From assembly GCA_013423325.1 (NCBI GenBank), contig BLJB01000196.1:1-64000 (forward strand): DNA of 64,000 nucleotides. The letters run 5' to 3'. This document shows, piece after piece, positions 11,053-22,020 of this stretch. Each line of letters begins with the position of its first letter. The first letter of the stretch is position 1. A model generated the notes under the pieces. It had not been told where the DNA came from. It saw only the letters and a program-made list of their open reading frames with translations, and did not search any database. This stretch comes from Usnea hakonensis. Its lineage: Eukaryota > Ascomycota > Lecanoromycetes > Lecanorales > Parmeliaceae. The translations under genes were made by a program, and so were the position numbers.

Positions 11053-12048
11053 TCAAGCTGAAGCGTCACCGCCACCACTGCCAGCTTCCCGCTGTCTCCG
11101 CATCCTCTCTTCCGCTGCTTTGGCCATGGCCTCCCTCCTGTTCAGAACCTGCGACGGCGCTCCTTCTTTCCCGCCGCTCCCTCCCAGCACGAATTCTCCG
11201 CCTGACCAGCCTCCGCCATCTACATGTCCGCCGCTGCCCTCTCTTTCCTCTGGATCGTAAAACACGTCACTGCTGACTGCATGCCCTCCGTGCTTCCAGT
11301 CACCCTCACGGACCTCTTTCTCGATAGACTTGCACAGATCCCAAAAATTCCGGTCGTGATCGCCAAAGACGTTGTGCGCCAATTCATGACAGAGCGTGTC
11401 CCGAATGATTTTGTAATCGCGGTACCCGTCGTATGCGTCGGTCCTTAATCTCAACTCTATCACCTCGCCTCTATTCCGGTTGAGACCCAGGGTGCGCGAC
11501 TCATGGGTCGTATGGTCGGCCGGATTCATCTCCGTCAGAACGCCGACGCTGAATTTGTGTTTGCGCATGCTCGCCTTGATGCCAGGATCGTCGCGCAAGC
11601 GCACGAGGAAGGCCCGGGAACGCGGGGCGCCGGGGAGGTAGCTGAGGGGAAGGATGGTGTGGAAAGTATAGGTTGCTTCCTCTTGGGTTCTTTGCCAATC
11701 GCGGTGGCGAGACGGGGCCACGGGTTTGATGGTAGGGTTGGCGGGTCGTGGATTAGAGCGAGGGCGTGCTAGGGAGGCGAGTTCGGCGGGCGTGGGCGCA
11801 AGGAGGACTATCTTCTTGGATTTGAGGGTGCTCAGAGGGAGTGGATGGGCGAATGGAGGTCTGAGGATTCCGAGCTTAGGCGTTATCATGAATTTTTGAT
11901 GTGTCGCGGGGATAGAGAAGTCGTTGTCGATGCGAGTCGAAAGATCAGTGATGGTAGATTTGGGAGGGAAGTCGAACGTGTGAGGTTTGCCATGATGAGT
12001 AAAGGTAATTTGAAGGATTTCTTCCAAGTTAGGATCTTCCTCTGCCAT
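11053..12048 (-). CDS. UBL-WLM metalloprotease, Wss1-related
   Basis: Intronless, 331 residues from the ATG at 12048; the frame is open further upstream but this ATG starts the recognisable domain. Residues 10-85 resemble a ubiquitin-like fold (LQITFTHHGKPHTFDF, then KFMITPKLG). The WLM domain at about 115-245 carries the zinc site HELAHNVFGDH at 221-231 with ligands H221, H225 and H231 and catalytic E222. WLM proteases include Wss1/SPRTN-type enzymes that degrade DNA-protein crosslinks. A ubiquitin-like plus WLM fusion is known in fungi and plants. The tail is Gly-rich and ends in Ser-Ala; I see no clear SUMO-interacting or VCP-binding motif, so a role in crosslink repair is inferred from the domain only. 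Confidence 0.87.
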   Translation of the reverse strand: MAEEDPNLEEILQITFTHHGKPHTFDFPPKSTITDLSTRIDNDFSIPATHQKFMITPKLGILRPPFAHPLPLSTLKSKKIVLLAPTPAELASLARPRSNPRPANPTIKPVAPSRHRDWQRTQEEATYTFHTILPLSYLPGAPRSRAFLVRLRDDPGIKASMRKHKFSVGVLTEMNPADHTTHESRTLGLNRNRGEVIELRLRTDAYDGYRDYKIIRDTLCHELAHNVFGDHDRNFWDLCKSIEKEVREGDWKHGGHAVSSDVFYDPEEREGSGGHVDGGGWSGGEFVLGGSGGKEGAPSQVLNRREAMAKAAEERMRRQREAGSGGGDASA

Positions 12049-14587
12049 GGTGAGTGCGTTGATCCGAGGACAATTCTGCTTGAAAGACAGAGACAAATAC
12101 ACAGGTCAAAGAATAAGTAGGTAGAGAGGTGGGCAAAGAGGCAAAGAAGCAAAGAGACAAAGAATCATCAGAAGCATTTGTCATGTGAAGTAGCCGAGGA
12201 TTTTAGCGTCGGCATTTCGAATGAGAAGCGAATCTTCAGTCAGCATCATCCCTCAACTACAACATACTGACACCGCCTGCCCTGTTACACTCACTAATTC
12301 TGTGCCAGGACAAGAGACCAAGGGGCTCTTCGGAATGTCTCATTACATACGGTAAAGAACGTCTCAAGATTCCCGTCAAAGCTGTTGTACATAGTACACG
12401 TAGCGGCGGGTGGCATGAAGCTATATATAGACCGCATACCATAATGAAGTATCCTTTTGTAGTTGCGATTCTTCCCGTTCTTGGGCGCGAAACCAAAGGC
12501 TGAGCCAATGATCTTTTGGCTCCAGTCGGATGCAAAGACCCAAGAGTAGCGAGCCAAATCATCATCCCATAGCTGTGTTGGAAATTGACCCGGTGCAACC
12601 TTCGCATGGGTAGGCATCATACGAAACATCTCCTGTCTCGTCACTTGCGAAGTAGTTATATGACGATCATCATTATTGGAAGAATGAGGCGAAGCAAGCT
12701 GACCGCGTGACCACTGATACGCCAGAAAAAGGAGAAGATGCTCTGTGCTCCACAGCTTTGTACTCTCTAGAGACGCGCGCTTACGCGTTTAGCTTAAATG
12801 TTCATCGTGGAAGTGGTCAGATTTCCTGATAATGTATGCGGTATTCATTTGCTGAGAAGTACAGTCGCCGGAATCTAAGGACTCTTATATCCTTCCGATC
12901 AGACCGCTTCCTCGTCGCGTATATCCCGTAAAAAGCTGTCGCCTTCCAACCATTTCGACTGAACAGAGGGTGGACTATATCATCTCAAGGAGGTTCCAGC
13001 CGAAGCCTCGAGTATACGAATCGTATTAGGCGGCTAGCCGCGAGTTGGACAGCTATAGCGTTTGGCTTTTCCTGCTGAAAAAGTTGTCACAGGTGTAAGA
13101 GCTACGACAGTCTGAAACCTGAATGATTCCTTACATTTCTCTGCCTTTCCCTAGCCTTTAAACTTCCATGGGTGACTCGAGCTCGGATGCAGAGCGCGCT
13201 AAGATGCAGTCTCTTGTCCTTAAACCCTTCCCGAGGTATGGCTTTATGGGCCTTTAAAGAATATAAAGAACTCAGCATGTCAGGGGACCGCCACTCAACA
13301 GCCTCTCTCGAGAGCAGAAGCTTGCTTATGCCGCTTATCAACTCGAGCAGCACGAGCAGAGTATGAAGTGAGATTCTTGCAGCACTATCAGGATAGGGTT
13401 CTGTTTACTGAATACGGACTATCAGAGACAATATACGAGAGATCATGCTGTGTGCGCAAGGCCACGCAGATGAGGAAGCTGGATCGGTTACTTTCCCTCA
13501 CATCGTGCGCCACGAGTCTGAGCCCAAAGAACTTCGAGATGCAATGCGAGGTTGCTGGAAGAGCCATAAGCCAAAACCAGTGGTCAGAACAAGTCGGAGG
13601 TCGCAGCCAGTCTTTGGCGTGCCTGGATTCAGTGAGCATGCCAGTATAGCTAAGAGAGGTATGTCTCCTAAGATGTCCGTTTCATATTAATCGCTGGAGG
13701 GCAAGTTTCGCAAGCTTTCCATGATCCAAAGAGATTTCTCAGACCTCGAAACTTTCTGCTTATATAAGAAAGCTGACTTGGGGATCTCCGACCTAGCCAT
13801 TGAACGACTGGACAGTTATGATGCGCATTTTCAGCCTATAGTAAGCACAATGCAAGGAGAGCAGGACAGTCGAAACAAAGGTCATATCTCCGTAACGACC
13901 GACGCACCAACGCCCGTTGCAAGCACCTTTCCGCCTTCTCACCAGGTTGAGCGAGACATTAACTACGACGTAACGAGGGATCCGAGGATCAGGAACCCAT
14001 AAGCCTCGTCCTAACATCATTTTTTGACAGCATGAATACGGTTTGCAATTAGCTCTGAGGAAAGCGGCATGTGTACACAGACAGAATTCAGAGTCTTACA
14101 AGACGGTCAACAACAGCGTCATCCACCAATTGCATGGGCAATAGCTCATACTCTATATACCCGTTGACAATGCTCTAACTCTGAGTATACGCTGGATGAA
14201 GTCGCACACTCGTAGGGCTGCACTACTCTCGGCCGAGATTCGGGTACAACCGACGCGAACTATAAGATTCTTATAAGGTACACCTACCTACCTAATAAAC
14301 ACATCAAAATAGTTTTCCGAATAAACACATCAAAATAGTTTTCCGCTTTCAAAGCTGGAAAGCTTGATCACCACATTTTATTCCGATACTTGTGCAAACG
14401 AATCTAAATACGACGACGACGAAGACTCTGATTCCCTCTCAGGAGAGTATTCCGAGAAATTGAAGTTGCCGCAAACTTGACTCGGCATTCGCAACCAACC
14501 TGTCAAAGCGAGCGTCCAAATAGTTACCATCGCAATATAACGTCATTCACGGATCCACTGAGGCTTTCGAGCGGTTAGATCCAAGCA
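12049..14587. other. Gene-poor region
   Basis: No gene is supported. Minus-strand frames at 12257-12629 (one is 111 residues from an ATG) and plus-strand frames at 13368-14002 have ordinary-looking protein composition but no motif and no consistent splice joining. They may be decayed or lineage-specific genes. Confidence 0.4.
14294..14345. repeat. 26-bp perfect tandem duplication
   Basis: A unit starting AATAAACACATCAAAATAGT at 14294-14319 is repeated without change at 14320-14345, about 240 bp upstream of the ADE1 start codon. Confidence 0.93.
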
Positions 14588-15768
14588 ATGGCTCCGGTCG
14601 TGCGAATTGACCTCAAGAATTACCTTCCTTTTGTGGCCTCGGGAAAAGTTCGCGAATTATATGAGATTGATAACTCAACACTACTATTCGTTGCCACCGA
14701 TCGAATATCAGGTATGGCCCCAAAGGTCCCGCCGACTGGTCTGATGTTAATCTGTTTTAGCGTACGACGTGGTGATGATGAATGTACGTCAAATCTTGTC
14801 TCGGGTTTGCGCCTCGGCGTGGCGAGGTTACTAAGAGATTTGTTGGCTTTTCTAGGGCATTGACCAGAAAGGCGCCATCCTTACCCAACTTAGCCAATTC
14901 TGGTTCAACTTACTGCAATCGAAGATACCCTCTCTTCGGACTCACTTCATTTCCATGAATGTTTCAGGGGCTCTTAACGAACGCTTGCCTTCCGAAGTAG
15001 TCTCCCAGCTGCAGCGCCGCAGCATGTTGGTCAAACGTCTCAAAGTGTTGCCAATCGAGAGCATTGTGCGAGGATACCTCACTGGATCCGCTTGGAGCTC
15101 TTATCAGAAGAATGGCACGGTATGCGGTGTTTCTCTTCCCACAGGCTTGCAAGAGTCCGAGAAGCTGCCGCAACCTCTCTGGACGCCGAGTACGAAGGCC
15201 GGGCCCGGGGATAAGGACGAAAACATCAGTCCTGCCGAAGGTAGATTGACTCCGAAGCTTGAGCATGACAATTGTCATGTCTGTTACGCGGCCAACGCTG
15301 ACAATTCCTGGTGCCAGCGGCAAGAATTGTGGGACAAACATATGCAGATCAAATCGAAGAGATCTCGTTAGAGCTTTACAAACAAGCCAACGCTTACGCC
15401 GCTGAGCGAGGTATCATCATTGCAGATACCAAATTCGAATTTGGGCTTGACGAATCCAGTAATGTGGTTACTATCGACGAAGTCCTTACACCTGACAGCA
15501 GTCGCTTTTGGAGTGCCGAAAAGCATGAAGTCGGCCGTGGGCAGGACTCATTCGACAAGCAATACCTGCGTGGTAGGCCCACTTTAGTATTTGGTGGGAT
15601 TTGGCTGACAGTGAGTTTATAGATTGGCTGATGAAGAATGGGCTGAAGGGCAAAGAAAATGTGGAGATGCCTGATGACGTTGCGTTGAAGACCATCGACC
15701 GATACAAGGAAGCGTATCGAGCCATCGTAGGTAAGGGATGGGACGCAGGTAAAGATGCGTCCGCATAG
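14588..15768 (+). CDS. ADE1: SAICAR synthase (purine synthesis)
   Basis: Five exons: 14588-14711, 14761-14783, 14856-15240, 15318-15572 and 15623-15768, with four GT-AG introns of 49-77 bp and consistent phases; 310 residues, the usual fungal length. The enzyme joins CAIR and aspartate with ATP to make SAICAR in de novo purine synthesis in the cytosol. Diagnostic blocks: SGKVRELYEID (nucleotide-binding loop), VATDRISAYDVVM read across intron 1, LPIESIVRGYLTGSAW (the R-G-Y-x-x-G-S-x-W signature), GDKDENISPAEAARIVG read across intron 3, and the C-terminal IIIADTKFEFGLD plus DEVLTPDSSRFW signature. No damage seen. Exon 2 is only 23 bp, which simple gene finders may miss. Confidence 0.96.
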
Positions 15769-16512
15769 AGATTAGAGGCGCATTGCATGCAGGTTTGAAC
15801 CAATCAAAAGTCAGCCACTTCTGCGCCTCCAGGACTGTCAGTACAGATGCGCTTCGATGCAGCAAGGTCAAATATTGACCTGTCACTATTATTACCATCC
15901 GATTTCCCATTGAGTCGGAAAAACCTTAACTTTAATCCTCCCTTTCTGCCATTTCATTTGATATTCCACCCACATGTCAAATATGTCAAAGCTGCATGTC
16001 ACGCATCGAGCCTCATCCACAACCGCATCGAGGCAGTTCCGAAATGCTCAACTATGCCACGCAGCCTCCCGTGGTGCACAACGTCAACATTTTATTATCG
16101 ACCCTCCACTCCTCCACCTCGTCACCTCGTGTCGCACAAGAATCACCCCAACAACAAGCCAAATAATAATCAACAATTCCCTCATGTTTAAACTTTTTTA
16201 TTCACCAACATTGGCGGTAGCTGTAAATCTGACGAACGCTTACACGTCCGGACCATACTTCGCAAACCCTGTCGCAAACAGCTGTATACGTCGAATCATC
16301 CACCCGTTTCACCCTTACGGCCTTCAATAGATCCACTCTGCCCACCTTCAGTACCACCTCAGTCGGTCTCAACCTTTTCTCACCCCCCAAGCCTCCCCTG
16401 ACGAGCCCATCAATCCGAGAATCAGCAATTTTTATCGCACTATCATCCTCGCACCAAAGCCACCACAACACGTTCCCAATCGCCTTATCCGCCTTCCGTT
16501 GCTCTCTTCGAC
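15769..16512. other. Intergenic, nothing recognised
   Basis: Short overlapping frames only; no domain seen on either strand. Confidence 0.5.
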
Positions 16513-16716
16513 ATGTGTCACATAGAGAATGTCCTTTTCTCCTGCGGCCACCCAGAAGACACCAAGTACACCATGTGCGAGCTGGCCATGTCTGAAATGA
16601 ATCACGTTACCACGACCACGCAGACGACGAAGACCTATCCGTGCGCGCCATGTTTTGCGAGGGGAGTGGAGGAAAAAGCGAGGCAGACGAGAGAGCAACA
16701 GGGAAAAGGCCGATGA
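16513..16716 (+). CDS. Small Cys/His-containing protein, hypothetical
   Basis: A 67-residue frame starting MCHIENVLFSCGHPEDTKY resembles the many short ascomycete proteins that begin Met-Cys and carry a CGH motif, of unknown function. A later stretch in another frame (to about 17112, ending in EISELSSSSPQ) also looks protein-like, so the true gene may be longer and spliced, but I could not find consistent splice sites. Function unknown. Confidence 0.33.
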   Translation: MCHIENVLFSCGHPEDTKYTMCELAMSEMNHVTTTTQTTKTYPCAPCFARGVEEKARQTREQQGKGR

Positions 16717-17113
16717 TGTATCAGAGGAAGAGAGACATTGGTGTGCCCGTATTACAGCCGGAGAAGCCTGAAAGGAGCGCATGTGTGAAGAGTCTGACCG
16801 CGGCTATTGGTAGTCTGACCGAGAATATGACTGACGCTCTGGCGGCTGACAAAGACGTTTCAAAAGGAGTAATGCACTTTGCAGGTAACAGATGTACCTA
16901 CCATGACAAGGATAAATAGGAAGGATGCGAAGGAAAAGTCATACAATCAATATTAATATTGACCAGTCTTCGAATAAGTACATTGCTAACAACCGCAGAG
17001 GAAAATAGCATCAGCCGCGCCTAAGCAAAACACAACATCCAAGGATATACCCAGAAATCAACGCGAGCAATGGGAAGAAATCAGCGAATTATCCTCCTCC
17101 AGCCCCCAATAAA

Positions 17114-17902
17114 TTAAGAACTACCATTGGTCTTACTGTGGTCAAGATCCACGTCCTCGTCTTTGATTTCAGTCATCGACATACCCTCTTCCACAGCACT
17201 GAACCCAACCTTTTCCCTCCCTCGGTCCTGACTAACGTCCCTAGCGTCGGGCACACTCCTGCCCTCCAAGTGCCACTGCTGAATACTGCGAATGATATCT
17301 ACGCTCAATTGCCCGTTCTTCTTTAATGCGTTCTCCCAATGCGCAGGGATAGCATCGCTCAGCGTCAAGTATCTCGCGACGCTATTGACCATCATCTCGC
17401 GCATCTGATTGTCTTGGCTGGTGTTTGCGTAGACGTACTGCACCCGCCTCAAGCCAGGGTAGGTCTCATTGTTGTGGTAGAATGCGCGCACAGTCTCCAC
17501 AATGTCGTCACTTAGCTTGATAATCTCGAATTGCTCGCTCAGGAAGTAGAGGTCGAGAAGTGGGCCTACGTCCTTTTCAGCCTCTGGGTAGCGCAAGGCG
17601 CGGGAGTAGATCCAGCCGACGAAAAGCTCGAAGGGGAGGTCTTCGGAGTCGGGAAGGCCATAGGATTTGGATTTGCTCTCGCGATTCTCTTTGTTGTAAA
17701 AGATTTTGCGGAAGAAGGGGGAGTGGTAACAGAGGAGCTTCTCGTGGATTGTCCAGCTAGTGTTTTCTGTACCGACGTATATGTTTACAAGGGCTGTGGT
17801 GAGAAGTCTGGAGAGATTGAATTAGCGAATTGAAGAATGTGGGATCGAGAAAGAGACGCACTCGTGGAGAGGCTTCTCCGGCTGCTCGGAAGAGGTGGAC
17901 AT
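17114..17902 (-). CDS. BTB/POZ domain protein
   Basis: Two exons, 17902-17862 and 17807-17114, with a 54-bp GT-AG intron; 244 residues. The BTB fold begins right after the intron: LLTTALVNIYVG, WTIHEKLLCYHSPFFRKIFY (the typical fungal 'HK-LLCxxSPFF' block), FELFVGWIYSRAL, then DLYFLSEQFEIIKL. It lacks the second domain (Kelch, MATH, BACK) seen in animal adaptors, as is common for fungal BTB-only proteins. BTB proteins form dimers and some recruit substrates to Cul3 ubiquitin ligases; whether this one does is unknown. The C-terminal ~50 residues are charged and disordered. Confidence 0.85.
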
Positions 17903-20900
17903 GCTGGAGGACTGGAAAAGTGGTATTCGAAGGGGATAAGGGGCGAATGTAAAGTATGAACTGTTGCTATTATAAAGCTGTACGTAGATAATGTATTTTG
18001 AAGAGAAATTGGCGTGGCTGGTTGGCTGGCCTCAAACTTGCTTGATCAATGAGCGCTGGCGTCATCCCATTTACCGATATTCCTCCGAGCTCCAGCCCTA
18101 ACCCTGAGCCAAGCACTGCCACAGCGTTACGAAGTATGTGCAAGAGATTGAGCATTGACAATAAGCTCCCTCTCGCTCATAGACATCCACCCTTGACCCA
18201 TGCCCACGTCGAATTCGAAGGCGAGCAGACCCAATACAGCTGATAGCATGCTTGGGACGTTTCAAGATCTTCCAGTTGCGTTGTCCTTGGTCCGTGCGGA
18301 GTGCAGTATCGCAGCACGCATTGATGGAAGCCAATCGCCTTTCATAGCCGGTAGAATGGAACACCGGTACGCGCCCGAGGCCCGCACTGCATAAGTAGTG
18401 AATTCCAAGGTCGCTTCGGCGATAGTGGAGGTGTTAAGGCCTACGGTCCCTGCTGCAACTCCAAGGCTTATTTCTCTAATAGCTGTTCGTCGCTTTCGGG
18501 GCACCCTCCGCTTTCACTGTGGCGGTGCATATTCGATGACCAGAAATTCGCATCAATCTCTGCATCTCTATGTTCGTCTTGGAGTCATCTATCGCGTATG
18601 AGTCTCTACCGACCCGTACAGTGGCTACTATGCCGAGATCCTATTGGCCCTTGCCAAGCACTTCCATCTGCCTGGTCAAGTTCTATATTGCACATGAAGC
18701 GCCAATCAGTTCTATATTGCTTTTTCAAACCAATCCACGCTCGTCGGAGTAGAAAAGGATATTGTTGCAAGTGCCAAAGTGATGGTATTGGATGCGGGAA
18801 AGATTCATCGCGTTCAAAACGACTGTAGATACCATGCTTTGGATGAAGGGGCATGCAGTCTCCCCAAAGATGAGATCAAGGCGACCACATTAGGTAAGAT
18901 CGACAACTATTCTTGAATGCTCTTCTTGTTTGTCATCTTCCGCGATTGAAATGCTGCACATGACATGGCTTATGACGCTGAACAACGACCTTTAGATTAT
19001 TCAATTGCAGCAAACGCACAACCAACACTGGAAAACCTTGCATAGGTCGCCACATTTGTAGAGCAGCACCTTACACCTTAGGTGACTGTTACCGACTTCT
19101 CAGTGATGCAAGGACAACAAGCTCGTCCAACCGCATTGTTCAGAAGCCGAACCACAAACTTAGACACGAACTCGCGTAAGTAATTCGATCTCATATGTTC
19201 TCGGTTGCGGCACCTGAGCTTTAGCACTGGCCGCATAGCTTCTGTTGGTGTCCTTACAGTCTCACACTAGGAGGATGGTTTGAGGAACAGGTGGTACAAC
19301 TTTCCGCATTTTCAAACGAATGTTTTGCCGAAACGGACGCTGCATTCTTTAGATGAAAAAACTTTAACAATCGACAAGGAAGGAGGACATTGGCGCCAGA
19401 GCTTGTAACAAGTTTGGATAACGTTCCAAAAAGCAAGGCTTGGCAGACTATAAAAAACAAGGCCTACAAATTGCCTTTCGCGAATAGTAAAACGCTTAGA
19501 AGGCAAAATTATCGGCAAAGCGATCAACAGGAATCTGATGAGAGGCCTAGATGGCTTGCTTGTTCTTTCTTCTTGGACCGATTCCAGATGTTGATAAGGA
19601 AACATGTCGAAGGCCTCAATGAATTCAAGGACAGCTCAATGCCAATCTGTCATTCGTCAAGGTGTGATGCTGATGAGAATAACAATGAGACTGCCGTTCC
19701 ATACAGATCACAATTTCGGGCCTTCTGCCTTTTAATGTTACTTTGCAGCCTTCTTTGCCACTCAGATTATGCTATAGACTGCCCTTACTCCTATTTCGGG
19801 GTTGCAGTCCCCAAATACATTCTCGCTTGATGCCCCTTCCAAATTCTACCAGCGTTGGTCCCCTAGAAATGTCTTGTTGAAAATCGCGGAGGCCAATCAA
19901 CGAGAAATTACCCGATTTGCGCAATTTGCAATCTTCAGTACCAAGGCTCGCTGGACGGCGGAACGAATCAAAGCACCATGATTTCTCACGAAAGCGAGAG
20001 GGTACTAAACTAGCTTGCTATTATCCATGTTAAATATGGGATTGCGATCAAATTATGGAAGATTCTTGGGGGAAAGCTAGTCAAGAGGCGGCTGGAAAGG
20101 CAGGAATAGAGAAACTTCCCCATGGGGAAATGCCTGAGCTTTCTCCTTCCCTGCTCAAGCTTTGAAACTTGAACCTCTCGAGAGTGTCCGGGCATCTCGA
20201 GCAAGTCGTCAAGATGATGAGCCTAGACTCTAGCGATGTGGGAGACGGAAAGCGAATCAGAGCAGCAGGCGTCGGCTTAAGCGGTGGGGAGTAGATGGTC
20301 AGTGGTGGTGGTGGTGGTGGTATAGCTCGGACAAGACCAAGAGTGTTGACATATGGCTGCGGTGGCGTAAGCGCAGTGTAGGTATGTCTGACCTGGTCCC
20401 GAAATCTCACACCGCCACGGGTCTCGCTTACTGTATCGATTCGTGTTCGGCCGGTCTTGCGCAGCACGTGGGAGGATATGTCGCAGAGTTCGGAGATGCA
20501 GGGGCTCGTCAATGTCAATAAGGATTGGAAGTGAGCCCGGTTGTGACTAGTACATGATCTTGCATCTTGCGTGCAGCATCGTCCATGTGCAATAGCCTTA
20601 CCCAAACGGGACCAACCGACAATGCAGTAGTAGGAGCTACGATTGAAAAATTGTCCGAAAAGGAACTTGGAAGCCAACAGGATGATTTGGAAGCGATGTG
20701 AAGTGGACGAATTAGGACTAGTGGAAGGGGCTATTGGCTGGGCAAAGACAAGCATTGTGTCAATCCATGCCGGTCATATCTCCGTATATTTCTGCAGGTC
20801 TATTATTATTTATTTTAGTAATAATAATAATCCTCTCATTTTATTCTTATTCTATTCTATTTATTTATTATTTGAAACCAAGTCGATCATGTGAGGAATA

Positions 20901-22020
20901 CGCTTATTATTATGTTCTTTAGCCTCTTTTAGAAATTAGAAGAATCAAGCCACAACAGCTCAATGCAGACAAACGACAAGGGGCTTTTAAGGTTACCTAA
21001 CCGACTTCACCTTACCTACCTAGGTATGGTACCTTATCTTAGCCTGTACAGCTCAGAGAGCCTCAAGCCAATTCTCTTAAGTACCTTACCGTACATACCT
21101 TTAATTTCGATATTCACCAAAACAAGTTAGTAGATGCTGATAGACTCCAAAGTCCAAGTACTAAGGTACATTTACTCTACATACATAAATTGGTACCTGC
21201 TACTCGGTCTCGTTTAGATGTGCGCTATTACATTCTGCCTTTCTGCCCCCATTTCCTCATCTCCCCTCTTTGGTTTAATGCTTGTCCCAATTGGGCCATG
21301 TTCTCTTGACCTTTCCCGTGTGTACTCCTAAATCCTAAGGCCCATGTGAATGAACAACAATTGGACTAGTGACTAGGTACCTGCAGCCCTCACTAGTCTG
21401 CTACTTGATTTTCGCGTGGCCAAGTGATGGTCGGCCACATTTTCCCTAGTCTCCAAGCTCAAACTCGAGGGTGTAATAATGTGTATAGCTTCATCTCCTC
21501 CACATCTTCCCTCTTGGACTTTGTTGGTTCCACCCGCCCCAGGAATATTAATAACATCGACAACAAGGTCCAGTCCGTTTCTCACACTCATGGCTGGCTG
21601 AGACCCGTCATCCTGAGGTCTAGGTCTTTGAGGCTTTGACCCTCCAGTCTCCTGCTTACATTTGCCCGAGTGTCAGAGTACCCTCGCCCATGTGGCTGGC
21701 TGGCCAAGCTACTCGGCCCTCTTCTCTTCTCCTATTATTGCCTTTTCTAGCTTCCGAATCGTTTGCACTCGCGAAAAGCATCGAGTCCAGAATGTCTAAT
21801 GTCTGGTGGCTGGCCCACATGTTGCCCCGTCCTCACCGAGGTACGATCTAGCAGTCGTCCAAGATGCTTTTATTTCATCCTTTCCATCTGGTGAAAAAGC
21901 TATAAAGGCTCGCATCTTCCCTCCTGTTACTCATTCCTCCAGTCAAGCATTTCCATCAATTCCATCAGACACACAAGCACCTTCTTCCAATCTCCTAAGG
22001 TTCAATTCTCTGCCGCGGCC
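17903..22020. other. 4-kb stretch without a confident gene
   Basis: Longest frames: plus 19390-19830 (no recognised motif) and minus 20755-20081 (224 residues from a true ATG, proline-rich near the end, no domain). Neither is called as a gene. The segment also has a (GGT)n run at 20302-20321, an AT-rich TATT tract at 20806-20885 and palindromic ACCTTACCTACCTAGGTA-like sequence near 21010-21030. Confidence 0.4.
21901..21907 (+). promoter_or_regulatory. Probable TATA box
   Basis: TATAAAG, 114 bp upstream of the secreted-protein ATG at 22021, followed by a pyrimidine-rich leader rich in CTTCC/TCC. Position and sequence fit a core promoter for a highly expressed secreted protein. Confidence 0.5.

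Noticed and set aside
13368..14002. Plus-strand frames that might join into a small spliced gene
   Set aside because: The apparent donor (GTATGT near 13660) and possible acceptors do not give a matching phase.
19390..19830. 146-residue plus-strand frame
   Set aside because: No recognisable motif, and surrounding sequence shows no exon structure.
20081..20755. 224-residue minus-strand open frame
   Set aside because: It starts with ATG but has no domain, signal peptide or convincing composition; not called as a gene.
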